Part shown: piece by piece, positions 6,182 to 11,879 of the stretch
Position numbering within the stretch: position 1 is the first letter of the stretch
Layout of the letters: each line of letters opens with the position of its first letter
Origin: Candidatus Bathyarchaeota archaeon
Lineage (GTDB): Archaea; Thermoproteota; Bathyarchaeia; Bathyarchaeales; Bathycorpusculaceae
DNA length: 11,879 bases
Assembly (NCBI GenBank): GCA_026014845.1
Contig: JAOZHM010000239.1
Coordinates: forward strand, 1-11,879
Reading direction: 5' to 3'
Made by a program: the position numbers and the translations under genes
The notes under the pieces: generated by a model
What the model was told of the DNA's origin: nothing
Databases searched by the model: none
What the model saw: only the letters and a program-made list of their open reading frames with translations

Positions 6182-6645
6182 CCGTGGCTGTTGGCGGCAC
6201 TTTCGACGAGTTTCATAAGGGACATAGAGCCTTGCTTGTGAAAGCTTTTGAGTTAGGCGAGCAAGTTTTAATTGGCTTAAGTTCTGACGAGTTCGCCGAG
6301 AAACTGAATAAGCCTCACGTAACAGCACCGTACAAGCAGAGGTTAGAAGAGTTGAAGGCTTTCCTTCTTGAGCATGATTTCTTGGGAAGAACCAGAATTA
6401 TTACTTTGGATGACGTTTATGGAGTGACGTTGTCTAAAGGCTGCGTTGAAGCTTTGGTTGTAAGCAAAGAAACAGAATCTACGGCTGTTAGAATCAACGA
6501 GGAAAGGAGAAGGATTGGACTGTCTGCCCTGCATATAGTTGTTATAGACATGATTCCTTCAGAAAATCATGTTCCCGTATCCACAACTCGAATTCACCGA
6601 GGAGAAATCGATCGCGAAGGTCATATACTAAAAATGAGAAACTAG
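6163..6645 (+). CDS. coaD: Phosphopantetheine adenylyltransferase, archaeal type
   Basis: Transfers AMP from ATP to 4'-phosphopantetheine, giving dephospho-CoA. It belongs to the archaeal/eukaryotic-like branch (COG1019) of the nucleotidyltransferase superfamily; 160 residues is typical. VGGTFDEFHKGH at residues 10-21 contains the HxGH ATP motif (His18, His21). A VSKETE...EERRR segment at 100-117 is characteristic of this branch, and VSTTRIHRGEID at 139-150 is the C-terminal (I/V)SST-type ATP-binding motif, with STT in place of SST. ATG 6163 has GTGA at 6152-6155 seven bases upstream. The 39-base gap from coaBC is the longest in the operon, so this gene could also have its own promoter. It is the last gene of the cluster; dephospho-CoA kinase, which completes CoA, is not here. 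Confidence 0.93.
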   Translation: MSKKFKPVAVGGTFDEFHKGHRALLVKAFELGEQVLIGLSSDEFAEKLNKPHVTAPYKQRLEELKAFLLEHDFLGRTRIITLDDVYGVTLSKGCVEALVVSKETESTAVRINEERRRIGLSALHIVVIDMIPSENHVPVSTTRIHRGEIDREGHILKMRN

Positions 6646-6662
6646 AACGAAATATTTCAATA
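6645..6662 (+). promoter_or_regulatory. Possible BRE/TATA promoter of the S9 peptidase
   Basis: GAACGAAATATTT (6645-6657) resembles a BRE followed by a TATA box, with the perfect ten-base palindrome GAAATATTTC at 6649-6658 laid over it. Transcription would begin near 6680, leaving a leader of about 40 bases. It lies right after the coaD stop; no T-rich terminator separates them, so read-through from the CoA operon is also possible. Confidence 0.3.
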
Positions 6663-6718
6663 AAGAGCTAAAGGCATGAAAGTCAACAAGAAAAGAATAG
6701 ATAAAAGTTGGAACTGAG

Positions 6719-8650
6719 ATGAGCAGACCACAAGTAGCTTCATACGGCTCTTGGAAATCTCCCATTACCTCGGAGCTGGCTGCCTCAGGAACTGTGGGGC
6801 TTGGACAGATAATTCTTGATGATGAGGATATTTACTGGAATGAGTTACGTCCAACTGAAGGAGGACGAATCATCATCGTGCGACGGACACCAGACGGACA
6901 GACAACTGATATGACGCAATCTCCATTCAACGCTCGTACACGAGTTCATGAGTATGGAGGTGGTGCATTTGCCATTATTGACGGCACAATCTACTTCTCG
7001 AACTTTGCTGACCAACGAATCTATCGTCAGGAATCCGGAGCCGTGGCACGCCCAATCACCCCTGAAGCCGAGCTGCGTTATGCTGACATTGTCATTGACC
7101 GCCGCCGAAGTCGCATAATTTGTGTTCGTGAAGATCACACAGTTGCTGGACGAGAGCCAGCAAATACTTTGGTAAGCCTCAAATTTGAGGGCGGCAAAGG
7201 TGGCCGTGTTCTCGTTTCTGGGAACGATTTTTACTCGTCTCCTCGTCTCAGCCCCGACGGTTCACGCTTAGCATGGCTCACGTGGAACCATCCGAACATG
7301 CCGTGGGATGGAACCGAACTTTGGGTCGGTGAGCTAGGAGTAGACGGCTCGTTGAGCCATGCCGAACGAGTTGCAGGTGGCATTGACGAATCCGTCTTTC
7401 AGCCAGAGTGGTCGCCAGACGGCGTTCTATACTTTGTTTCCGACGGCACTGGTTGGTGGAACCTTTATCGTTGGCGTGAAGGAAACATCAATCCTTTGTG
7501 TGAGATGAAGACTGAGTTCGGAAGACCGCAGTGGGTCTTCGGAATGTCAACTTACTCGTTCGAATCTGCAGGCTGCATTATTTGCGCCTACACTAAAGAA
7601 GGGGCTTGGGGTCTGGCAACCATTGATACTGCAACGGGCGAACTCGAACGTATAAAGACACCCTACACAGACATTCGAAGCATACGTGCATCGTCAGGTC
7701 TGGCTGTATTTATTGCTGGATCGCCAACTGAACCGCCGTCAATCGTCAGGCTTGACCTTGCAACGCGTCAGATTGAGGTGTTGCGGCGTTCCAGCAATGT
7801 AATGATTGATGGTGAACATTTGTCGATTCCAAAAGCGATCGAATTTCCAACTGAGAACGGGCTTACTGCGCATGCATTTTACTATGCCCCACGAAACCGC
7901 GATTTCACTGGTCCATCCGAAGAGCGACCGCCGCTTCTAGTAAAAAGTCATGGTGGGCCGACTGCTGCCGCTTCTACTACGCTTTCTTGGGCTGTTCAAT
8001 ATTGGACCAGCCGTGGTATCGCTGTGCTTGATGTGGATTATGGAGGTAGCAGTGGGTATGGTCGTGCGTATCGGCAGCGGCTCGACGGTCAGTGGGGCGT
8101 TGTTGATGTTGACGATTGTGTTAATGGGGCGCGTTATTTAGTCAAAATTGGAGAGGTTGATGGTGATCGACTTGCTATTCGTGGGGGTAGCGCGGGTGGA
8201 TACACAACGCTTTGCGCGCTCACTTTTCGTAACATCTTTAGGGCGGGCGCAAGCTATTTTGGGGTCAGCGATCTGGAAGCGTTGGCGAAAGATACTCATA
8301 AATTCGAATCGCGTTATCTGGATCGGATGATAGGTCCCTATCCTGAGCGGCGTGATCTCTACAGAGAACGTTCGCCTATTCATTTCGTCAATCAAATCTC
8401 ATGTCCAATGATCCTTTTCCAAGGACTTGAGGATAAAGTCGTTCCTCCTGACCAAGCTGAGTTAATGGTTAAGGCTTTGCGTGAGAAGGGACTGCCCGTA
8501 GCTTACATCCCGTTTGATGGTGAGCAACACGGCTTTCGACGCGCCGAGAACATTAAACGCTCACTTGACGCTGAACTCTACTTCTATTCAAAAATCTTTG
8601 GCTTCAAGATAGCTGATCCAGTTGAGCCAATTCAGATCGAAAACATCTAA
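6719..8650 (+). CDS. S9-family (prolyl oligopeptidase-type) serine peptidase
   Basis: Probable cytoplasmic oligopeptidase or acylaminoacyl/dipeptidyl peptidase; there is no signal peptide. Of the 643 residues, about 1-370 form a beta-propeller with repeated strand motifs such as [12 protein letters not shown] and [12 protein letters not shown]; about 380-635 form an alpha/beta-hydrolase. The catalytic triad is Ser491 in RGGSAGG (488-494), Asp572 in GLEDKVVPP and His604 in GEQHGF. KSHGGPT and [11 protein letters not shown] supply the oxyanion region. ATG 6719 is followed by a sensible N-terminus but has no good ribosome site. The codon usage is foreign to the window: by my count only about 5 of roughly 57 arginines are AGA/AGG, against 10 of 12 in panE and 15 of about 25 in the downstream DUF763 gene, and the gene is visibly richer in G and C. 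This suggests transfer, probably from bacteria or another archaeal group. The exact specificity cannot be read. Confidence 0.9.
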   Translation: MSRPQVASYGSWKSPITSELAASGTVGLGQIILDDEDIYWNELRPTEGGRIIIVRRTPDGQTTDMTQSPFNARTRVHEYGGGAFAIIDGTIYFSNFADQRIYRQESGAVARPITPEAELRYADIVIDRRRSRIICVREDHTVAGREPANTLVSLKFEGGKGGRVLVSGNDFYSSPRLSPDGSRLAWLTWNHPNMPWDGTELWVGELGVDGSLSHAERVAGGIDESVFQPEWSPDGVLYFVSDGTGWWNLYRWREGNINPLCEMKTEFGRPQWVFGMSTYSFESAGCIICAYTKEGAWGLATIDTATGELERIKTPYTDIRSIRASSGLAVFIAGSPTEPPSIVRLDLATRQIEVLRRSSNVMIDGEHLSIPKAIEFPTENGLTAHAFYYAPRNRDFTGPSEERPPLLVKSHGGPTAAASTTLSWAVQYWTSRGIAVLDVDYGGSSGYGRAYRQRLDGQWGVVDVDDCVNGARYLVKIGEVDGDRLAIRGGSAGGYTTLCALTFRNIFRAGASYFGVSDLEALAKDTHKFESRYLDRMIGPYPERRDLYRERSPIHFVNQISCPMILFQGLEDKVVPPDQAELMVKALREKGLPVAYIPFDGEQHGFRRAENIKRSLDAELYFYSKIFGFKIADPVEPIQIENI

Positions 8651-8679
8651 GATCTTCGTTGCACTCCATACTTCGCGGA

Positions 8680-8698
8680 CTTCCGGAAGATTTTAAAC
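8680..8698 (+). promoter_or_regulatory. Promoter of the DUF763 gene with an adjoining palindrome
   Basis: TTTTAAAC at 8691-8698 is a TATA-like box with a purine-containing BRE region (CGGAAGA, 8684-8690). The perfect palindrome CTTCCGGAAG at 8680-8689 sits over the BRE, so a bound protein could compete with TFB. Transcription would start near 8718-8722, giving a very short leader containing the AGGTG ribosome site at 8725-8729. Confidence 0.42.
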
Positions 8699-8734
8699 AC
8701 TTTTTGACTTATTCCTTATTGGAAAGGTGTTGCT

Positions 8735-9868
8735 GTGCAGAGAACTGGAGTTGCCAGGCTTCCGCTTCATTACGGTAAGGCGCCGAGATGGCTAGTTATC
8801 CGCATGCAAAAACTTGCCAAGGAAATTGTGACAATTATCGTTGATGAGTATGGCACGGATGATTTTCTTAAGCGGATTTCAGATCCTTTTTGGTTTCAGG
8901 CTTTAGGCTGCGTTTTAGGTTATGACTGGCACTCATCGGGCGTAACAACTGTTGTTACAGGAGTTTTGAAAAAGGCTGTTGTGCCAGAAGACCACGGGAT
9001 CGCGGTTTGTGGTGGTAAAGGTAAGGTTTCTCGGCAGACACCACTAGAAATTGGAAACGTCGGCGAAAGGTTTGGTTTCTCAGTCGACAAAATTCAGAAC
9101 TTGCAGTACGCAAGCAAAATGAGCGCTAAAGTTGACAACACGGCTATTCAAGCTGGCTACCAGCTTTATCACCATGCTTTCTTTTTTGCTGAGGATGGAA
9201 AATGGGCTGTTATACAGCAAGGCATGTGCCCGCAAGACCGCACAGCCAGACGTTATCATTGGCTTTCCGACAACGCCAAAAACTTTGTTGTTGAACCTCA
9301 TGACGCCATAGTTGGCGACGTAAAACGTGACATTGTCTTAGACATGACAGCCAAAGAAAGTGAAAGTTGCAGAAAGACATCAGTAGACATAGCCAAAGAA
9401 AAGCCAAAAAAGATCAAGCGCATGATCATGTCCATCAGACCAGCCTACCAAAAGTCGTTACATGAGTGGATGCCAAAGACCGCGGATACCATATGGAAAG
9501 AATATCCAATTGATGTCTTGTCTATGCCGAGGAATATTAACTGGAAGGCTCTACGAGAAGTTTATGAGTTCAAACCTCGCAATTACGAGGAATTGTTGGG
9601 ATTCAAAGGTATGGGTCCAGCCACTATTCGCGGTTTAGCTTTGGTTGCAGAGCTGATTTACGGCGAGAAACCAAGCTGGAAAGATCCTGTGAAATATTCT
9701 TTTGCGTATGGAGGAAAAGACGGAGTGCCGAGACCAGTGAACCGCAGAGCCATGGACGAGTCGATTCAGATACTTAAGCAGGCAATACAAGAAGCGAAAA
9801 TAGGGAGCAAGGAAAGGATGAGGTCTTTGCAGAGGTTGAGAAGGTTTGTTCCAGCTGACATGATTTGA
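8735..9868 (+). CDS. DUF763 protein of unknown function with C-terminal helix-hairpin-helix-like motif
   Basis: Matches the DUF763 family (COG1415), found in many archaea and some thermophilic bacteria; no biochemical role is known to me. Of the 377 residues, the N-terminus RTGVARLPLHYGKAPRWL and DWHSSGV (64-70) are family hallmarks, as are CGGKGK (92-97), YHHAFFFAEDGKWAVIQQGM (about 145-174) and RRYHW (182-186). Residues about 285-303, LLGFKGMGPATIRGLAL, have the GxGxxT/A spacing of a helix-hairpin-helix nucleic-acid-binding motif, and the C-terminus (about 335-375) is strongly basic and helical. A DNA or RNA role is therefore a reasonable guess, no more. The start is GTG 8735, chosen for AGGTG at 8725-8729 five bases upstream and because the family begins with this sequence. 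It appears to be monocistronic. Codon use is like the CoA operon, so it is native. Confidence 0.87.
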   Translation: MQRTGVARLPLHYGKAPRWLVIRMQKLAKEIVTIIVDEYGTDDFLKRISDPFWFQALGCVLGYDWHSSGVTTVVTGVLKKAVVPEDHGIAVCGGKGKVSRQTPLEIGNVGERFGFSVDKIQNLQYASKMSAKVDNTAIQAGYQLYHHAFFFAEDGKWAVIQQGMCPQDRTARRYHWLSDNAKNFVVEPHDAIVGDVKRDIVLDMTAKESESCRKTSVDIAKEKPKKIKRMIMSIRPAYQKSLHEWMPKTADTIWKEYPIDVLSMPRNINWKALREVYEFKPRNYEELLGFKGMGPATIRGLALVAELIYGEKPSWKDPVKYSFAYGGKDGVPRPVNRRAMDESIQILKQAIQEAKIGSKERMRSLQRLRRFVPADMI

Positions 9869-9871
9869 ATG

Positions 9872-9881
9872 GTTTTATAGT
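9872..9881 (+). promoter_or_regulatory. TATA-like box before the DUF998 gene
   Basis: TTTTATAG within 9873-9880 lies just after the DUF763 stop and predicts transcription from about 9903, a leader of about 30 bases carrying AGGGTG (9924-9929) five bases before the ATG. No distinct BRE is visible, so support is modest. Confidence 0.33.
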
Positions 9882-9934
9882 TTGATTCTTCTTAAGAGCT
9901 ATTGCTTGGACGTGAGTATGTTTAGGGTGTTCCT

Positions 9935-10489
9935 ATGAATGAAAGAATTTATGCTTTGTTCGGTGCGATTGGGCCTCTAATGGCTTTTGTTTCGATAGGA
10001 GTTTCAATTGCACTTTCGCCATGGTTCAGCTGGGAGAGGAACGCTTTAAGCGATCTTGGACATGCTGTTAAAAGCGGAGTGGCACCCATATTCAATTTCG
10101 GTTTGCTTCTAACAGGTTTTTTCCTCACGATCTACGCAATCAAAGTGTTGAAGGGATACGCGAGGTGGACTGGCTACAGCCTAGTGATCTCAGCTTTCAC
10201 ACTTCAGTCAGTAGCCGTATTCGACGAAGTGTACGGCCTTCTCCATTTAGTCGTGTCAATATTGTTTTTTGTCTCGTTGGGTGTCACATCCCTGTTTTAT
10301 GCTGTGGAAAGAAAATCCTATTCAGCATTAGCAGCGTTTGCAATAGGGCTTATCTCATGGATATTCTATTGGGCAGAATTTTATAGCGCCGGAGTTGCAG
10401 TGCCCGAGACAATATCATCAGTAGCAGTTTTGTTTTGGATCATACCTTCCGCGCTCAGGATTTACATAACCACATGCCATACGAAATAG
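9935..10489 (+). CDS. DUF998 integral membrane protein
   Basis: Small polytopic membrane protein of 184 residues with about six predicted hydrophobic helices, near residues 6-28, 50-72, 76-95, 100-123, 128-150 and 156-178. After the first helix comes SPWFSWERNALSDLG (28-42), the conserved external or lumenal loop typical of DUF998 (PF06197). The function of the family is not established; it is common in archaea and in some bacteria, often alone. Charged residues within the membrane part include Asp97-Glu98 in a VFDEVYG segment and Glu148 in a YWAEFY segment, which could line a substrate site. ATG 9935 follows AGGGTG at 9924-9929. The C-terminal tail (TTCHTK) is very short. Nothing nearby indicates a substrate; the assignment rests on topology plus the loop motif. 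Confidence 0.82.
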   Translation: MNERIYALFGAIGPLMAFVSIGVSIALSPWFSWERNALSDLGHAVKSGVAPIFNFGLLLTGFFLTIYAIKVLKGYARWTGYSLVISAFTLQSVAVFDEVYGLLHLVVSILFFVSLGVTSLFYAVERKSYSALAAFAIGLISWIFYWAEFYSAGVAVPETISSVAVLFWIIPSALRIYITTCHTK

Positions 10490-10501
10490 TTTATGAGGTA
10501 G

Positions 10502-10514
10502 ATCCCTATATACA
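10502..10514 (+). promoter_or_regulatory. TATA-like box before the nitroreductase gene
   Basis: CTATATAC at 10506-10513, between the DUF998 stop and the nitroreductase ATG. It predicts a start near 10535 and a leader of about 30 bases containing the strong ribosome site. The upstream BRE match is poor. Confidence 0.4.
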
Positions 10515-10564
10515 TGGGAAAATCTTAAGTGTATTGCACTTTGCTCAATAAGGAGGGAGCTGTC

Positions 10565-11338
10565 ATGAAGAACAATCCTGTTATTCAAACAATGCTTGAC
10601 CACAAGTCAATTCGAAAATACACAGCTGAAATGCCTTCCAATGAGGTGATAGAGACAATTGTCAGGGCAGGTCAACAGGCACCCTTCGCTTCTCAATATT
10701 ACAGCGTGCTATTGTCACGAAATAAGAAGCGGAACCCCTTCAAGGCACCGCTATTGTTTACGATTTGCGTTGATTCTCACAAGTTCGAACTCATCATGGC
10801 TAAAAGAAACTGGAAGTTAGTTACAAACGATCTTACATTACTGATGTTTGGGATTCAAGACGCGGCGTTGATGGCGGAAAACATGGTTGTTGCAGGAAGA
10901 AGTCTGGGGCTTGGAAGCTGCTTCCTTGGAAGTGCACCGTACAGAGCTGAGAAAATCGCAGAAGAGTATAACCTGCCTAAAAGGGTGTTCCCTCTCGTAC
11001 AATTAACGATGGGTTATCCAGCGGAAGACCCGCCGACGCGACCGCGATATCCTTTGGAATTCACTCTTTTTGAAGATAAATATCCCAAGCCGGATGAAGA
11101 CACGATTTCAAAAGCCATGCAGAAAATGGACGAAGGATATCTCGCCCAAGACTACTACCGTAATCTAAACGGAAAAATACGGCTAGAAGGAAAACGTGAA
11201 GAAACATTCACTTACGATAACTATAGTTGGACGGAACATATTTGCAGGAAGTGGGGTCAGTGGTTTCCAGACCCGAAAAAACTGCTTGAACAATTGGAAA
11301 AACGTGGCTTTCACATCACTGGAAAAAAACCGAAATAA
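10565..11338 (+). CDS. Nitroreductase-family FMN oxidoreductase
   Basis: Flavoprotein of the nitroreductase superfamily, closest in layout to NfsA/FRP-like enzymes with a C-terminal extension; substrates could be quinones, nitroaromatics or other acceptors. From ATG 10565 it has 257 residues. HKSIRKYT at 13-20 is the FMN-phosphate-binding start of the family, APFASQ at 39-44 the flavin-contacting loop, LGLGSCFLGS at 114-123 the isoalloxazine-side loop, and LTMGYP at 147-152 the closing strand. The C-terminal part (about 165-250) is helical and aromatic-rich (YSWTEHICRKWGQWF), probably a dimer-swapped arm over the active site. The start is set by the strong GGAGG at 10552-10556, eight bases upstream; a TTG-initiated extension to 10529 would swallow that site and is rejected. 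Presumed cytoplasmic homodimer. Electron donor unknown. Confidence 0.87.
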   Translation: MKNNPVIQTMLDHKSIRKYTAEMPSNEVIETIVRAGQQAPFASQYYSVLLSRNKKRNPFKAPLLFTICVDSHKFELIMAKRNWKLVTNDLTLLMFGIQDAALMAENMVVAGRSLGLGSCFLGSAPYRAEKIAEEYNLPKRVFPLVQLTMGYPAEDPPTRPRYPLEFTLFEDKYPKPDEDTISKAMQKMDEGYLAQDYYRNLNGKIRLEGKREETFTYDNYSWTEHICRKWGQWFPDPKKLLEQLEKRGFHITGKKPK

Positions 11339-11350
11339 AACATCTTAGCC

Positions 11351-11388
11351 AGCTTACTTCGAGACGATTCGAAAGCTGCAAAGTTTTT
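11351..11388 (+). terminator. Possible stem-loop terminator after the nitroreductase gene
   Basis: AGCTT (11351-11355) and TCGA (11359-11362) pair with TCGAAAGCT (11369-11377) across a three-base bulge and a six-base loop; five T residues follow at 11384-11388. The T run is also part of the likely TATA region of the next gene, so the element could serve either purpose. Confidence 0.25.
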
Positions 11389-11391
11389 ATC
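11378..11391 (+). promoter_or_regulatory. Promoter of the wHTH gene
   Basis: GCAAAG followed by TTTTTATC (11384-11391) resembles a BRE/TATA pair. Transcription would start around 11415, so the mRNA would have almost no leader before ATG 11423, which agrees with the lack of a convincing ribosome site there. Confidence 0.4.
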
Positions 11392-11422
11392 AATTAGGCA
11401 AGTTATAAATGCGTGTGAAAAA

Positions 11423-11851
11423 ATGGCGCATGAAGGCAGTTCAAGCATCGAAGAATTAGGTAGAAAACTTGATTTGATAATGAAGAGACTTGAAACTCTA
11501 GAAGCGCTCATAACTAATAATCCGGAATATTCGGGACTAGCCCCGTACCTTCGCATGAGCCGTATGGGTGTAGGTTTATATGGTGAACCGTTGAAAATTG
11601 CAGCACGACTCAAAACTGCTGAAAAATATTTACGGAAAACTTGGGTTGCTCAAGATGAAATGTCAAGATGCATAATTCAAGCACTCGCTTTGCATGATAG
11701 ACTAAACACATCAGCCATAACACGGCAGGTTCGGAGGATGCGCGGAAAGGCCTCAAGAAGAATCATAAGAAATAGGCTTCAACGCTTGGAAGAAGAAGGC
11801 ATAGTCAAACGCACTGAAGAATACGGAAACGCCTACGAACTTGCAAAATGA
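11423..11851 (+). CDS. Small winged-helix transcriptional regulator with N-terminal coiled coil
   Basis: Protein of 142 residues. Residues about 7-31 ([20 protein letters not shown] region) form a short heptad-like coiled coil, probably for dimerisation. Residues about 35-75 are a basic linker containing an aromatic-glycine segment (GVGLYGEP, 49-56). Residues about 83-142 form a winged helix: a hydrophobic helix (CIIQALAL), a second helix ([12 protein letters not shown]), a very basic recognition helix ([17 protein letters not shown]) and a wing ending in AYELAK. The layout ends with the separation helix plus hairpin seen in ArsR/MarR-like archaeal regulators. No metal-binding Cys cluster is visible. 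ATG 11423 probably gives a leaderless message. I cannot name its target; the palindromes right after the gene and the nearby nitroreductase are candidates. Confidence 0.72.
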   Translation: MAHEGSSSIEELGRKLDLIMKRLETLEALITNNPEYSGLAPYLRMSRMGVGLYGEPLKIAARLKTAEKYLRKTWVAQDEMSRCIIQALALHDRLNTSAITRQVRRMRGKASRRIIRNRLQRLEEEGIVKRTEEYGNAYELAK

Positions 11852-11872
11852 CCAAGTGACTGGTCACTTTTT
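11849..11872 (+). terminator. Two overlapping inverted repeats with T run after the wHTH gene
   Basis: TGACCA (11849-11854) is complementary to TGGTCA (11861-11866), and AAGTGA (11854-11859) to TCACTT (11864-11869). Both are perfect six-base arms but they share bases, so only one can form at a time. The second is followed immediately by T residues (11868-11872), as in an intrinsic terminator; the first includes the stop codon. It could equally be a DNA operator. Confidence 0.5.
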
Positions 11873-11879
11873 CCCATAA

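Noticed and set aside
7950..8141. Plus-strand open frame inside the S9 peptidase
   Set aside because: It overlaps the catalytic domain in another frame, has no ribosome site, and its hydrophobic translation is a by-product of the G-rich peptidase codons.
10165..10386. Plus-strand open frame inside the DUF998 gene
   Set aside because: Alternative frame of a gene with a clear family motif and membrane topology; nothing supports separate expression.
10529..10564. Upstream TTG start extending the nitroreductase
   Set aside because: The strong GGAGG ribosome site at 10552-10556 would lie inside the coding sequence; ATG 10565 is correctly spaced from it.
1..11879. Defence system, CRISPR array, transposon or integrase
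   Set aside because: No regularly spaced repeats, transposase or recombinase motifs, terminal inverted repeats, or nuclease/toxin pairs are visible; the gene set is metabolic plus a few orphan families.

Overview
The window looks archaeal. The pantothenate-to-CoA enzymes are the archaeal versions (pantoate kinase plus phosphopantothenate synthetase instead of PanC plus PanK, an MfnA-type PLP decarboxylase instead of PanD, and an archaeal-type CoaD). BRE/TATA-like promoters sit upstream of the transcription units. Gene starts use GGAGG or GGTGA ribosome sites, and genes overlap by ATGA or slightly more. Moderate base composition and mixed AGR/CGN arginine codons would fit an uncultured mesophilic member of the TACK group such as Bathyarchaeia, but that placement is inference from gene style, not from a marker gene.

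Layout. Bases 1-318 are a regulatory region with several short palindromes, and possibly the start of a divergent gene that runs off the left edge. Bases 319-6645 are one tightly packed plus-strand operon of seven genes: pantoate kinase, phosphopantothenate synthetase, ketopantoate reductase (panE), ketopantoate hydroxymethyltransferase (panB), an MfnA-type aspartate decarboxylase, coaBC and coaD. Together they encode every step from 2-ketoisovalerate, L-aspartate and L-cysteine to dephospho-CoA; only dephospho-CoA kinase is absent. Genes overlap or sit 6-39 bases apart (14 for the decarboxylase from its preferred start), so co-transcription and stoichiometric expression are likely.

Bases 6719-8650 hold an S9-family (prolyl oligopeptidase) peptidase whose arginine codon use differs sharply from its neighbours, suggesting horizontal acquisition. 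Bases 8735-9868 encode a DUF763 protein of unknown function with a C-terminal helix-hairpin-helix-like motif. Bases 9935-10489 encode a six-helix DUF998 membrane protein. Bases 10565-11338 encode a nitroreductase-family flavoprotein. Bases 11423-11851 encode a small coiled-coil plus winged-helix regulator, followed by two overlapping, mutually exclusive inverted repeats, one ending in a T run. These downstream genes are all on the plus strand, but each has its own 66-85 base spacer with a promoter-like element, so they look like separate monocistronic units.

I see no rRNA, tRNA, CRISPR array, insertion sequence or defence system. The most noteworthy things are the near-complete archaeal CoA operon with its palindromic control region, the anomalous S9 peptidase, the uncharacterised DUF763 protein, and the double inverted repeat after the wHTH gene.
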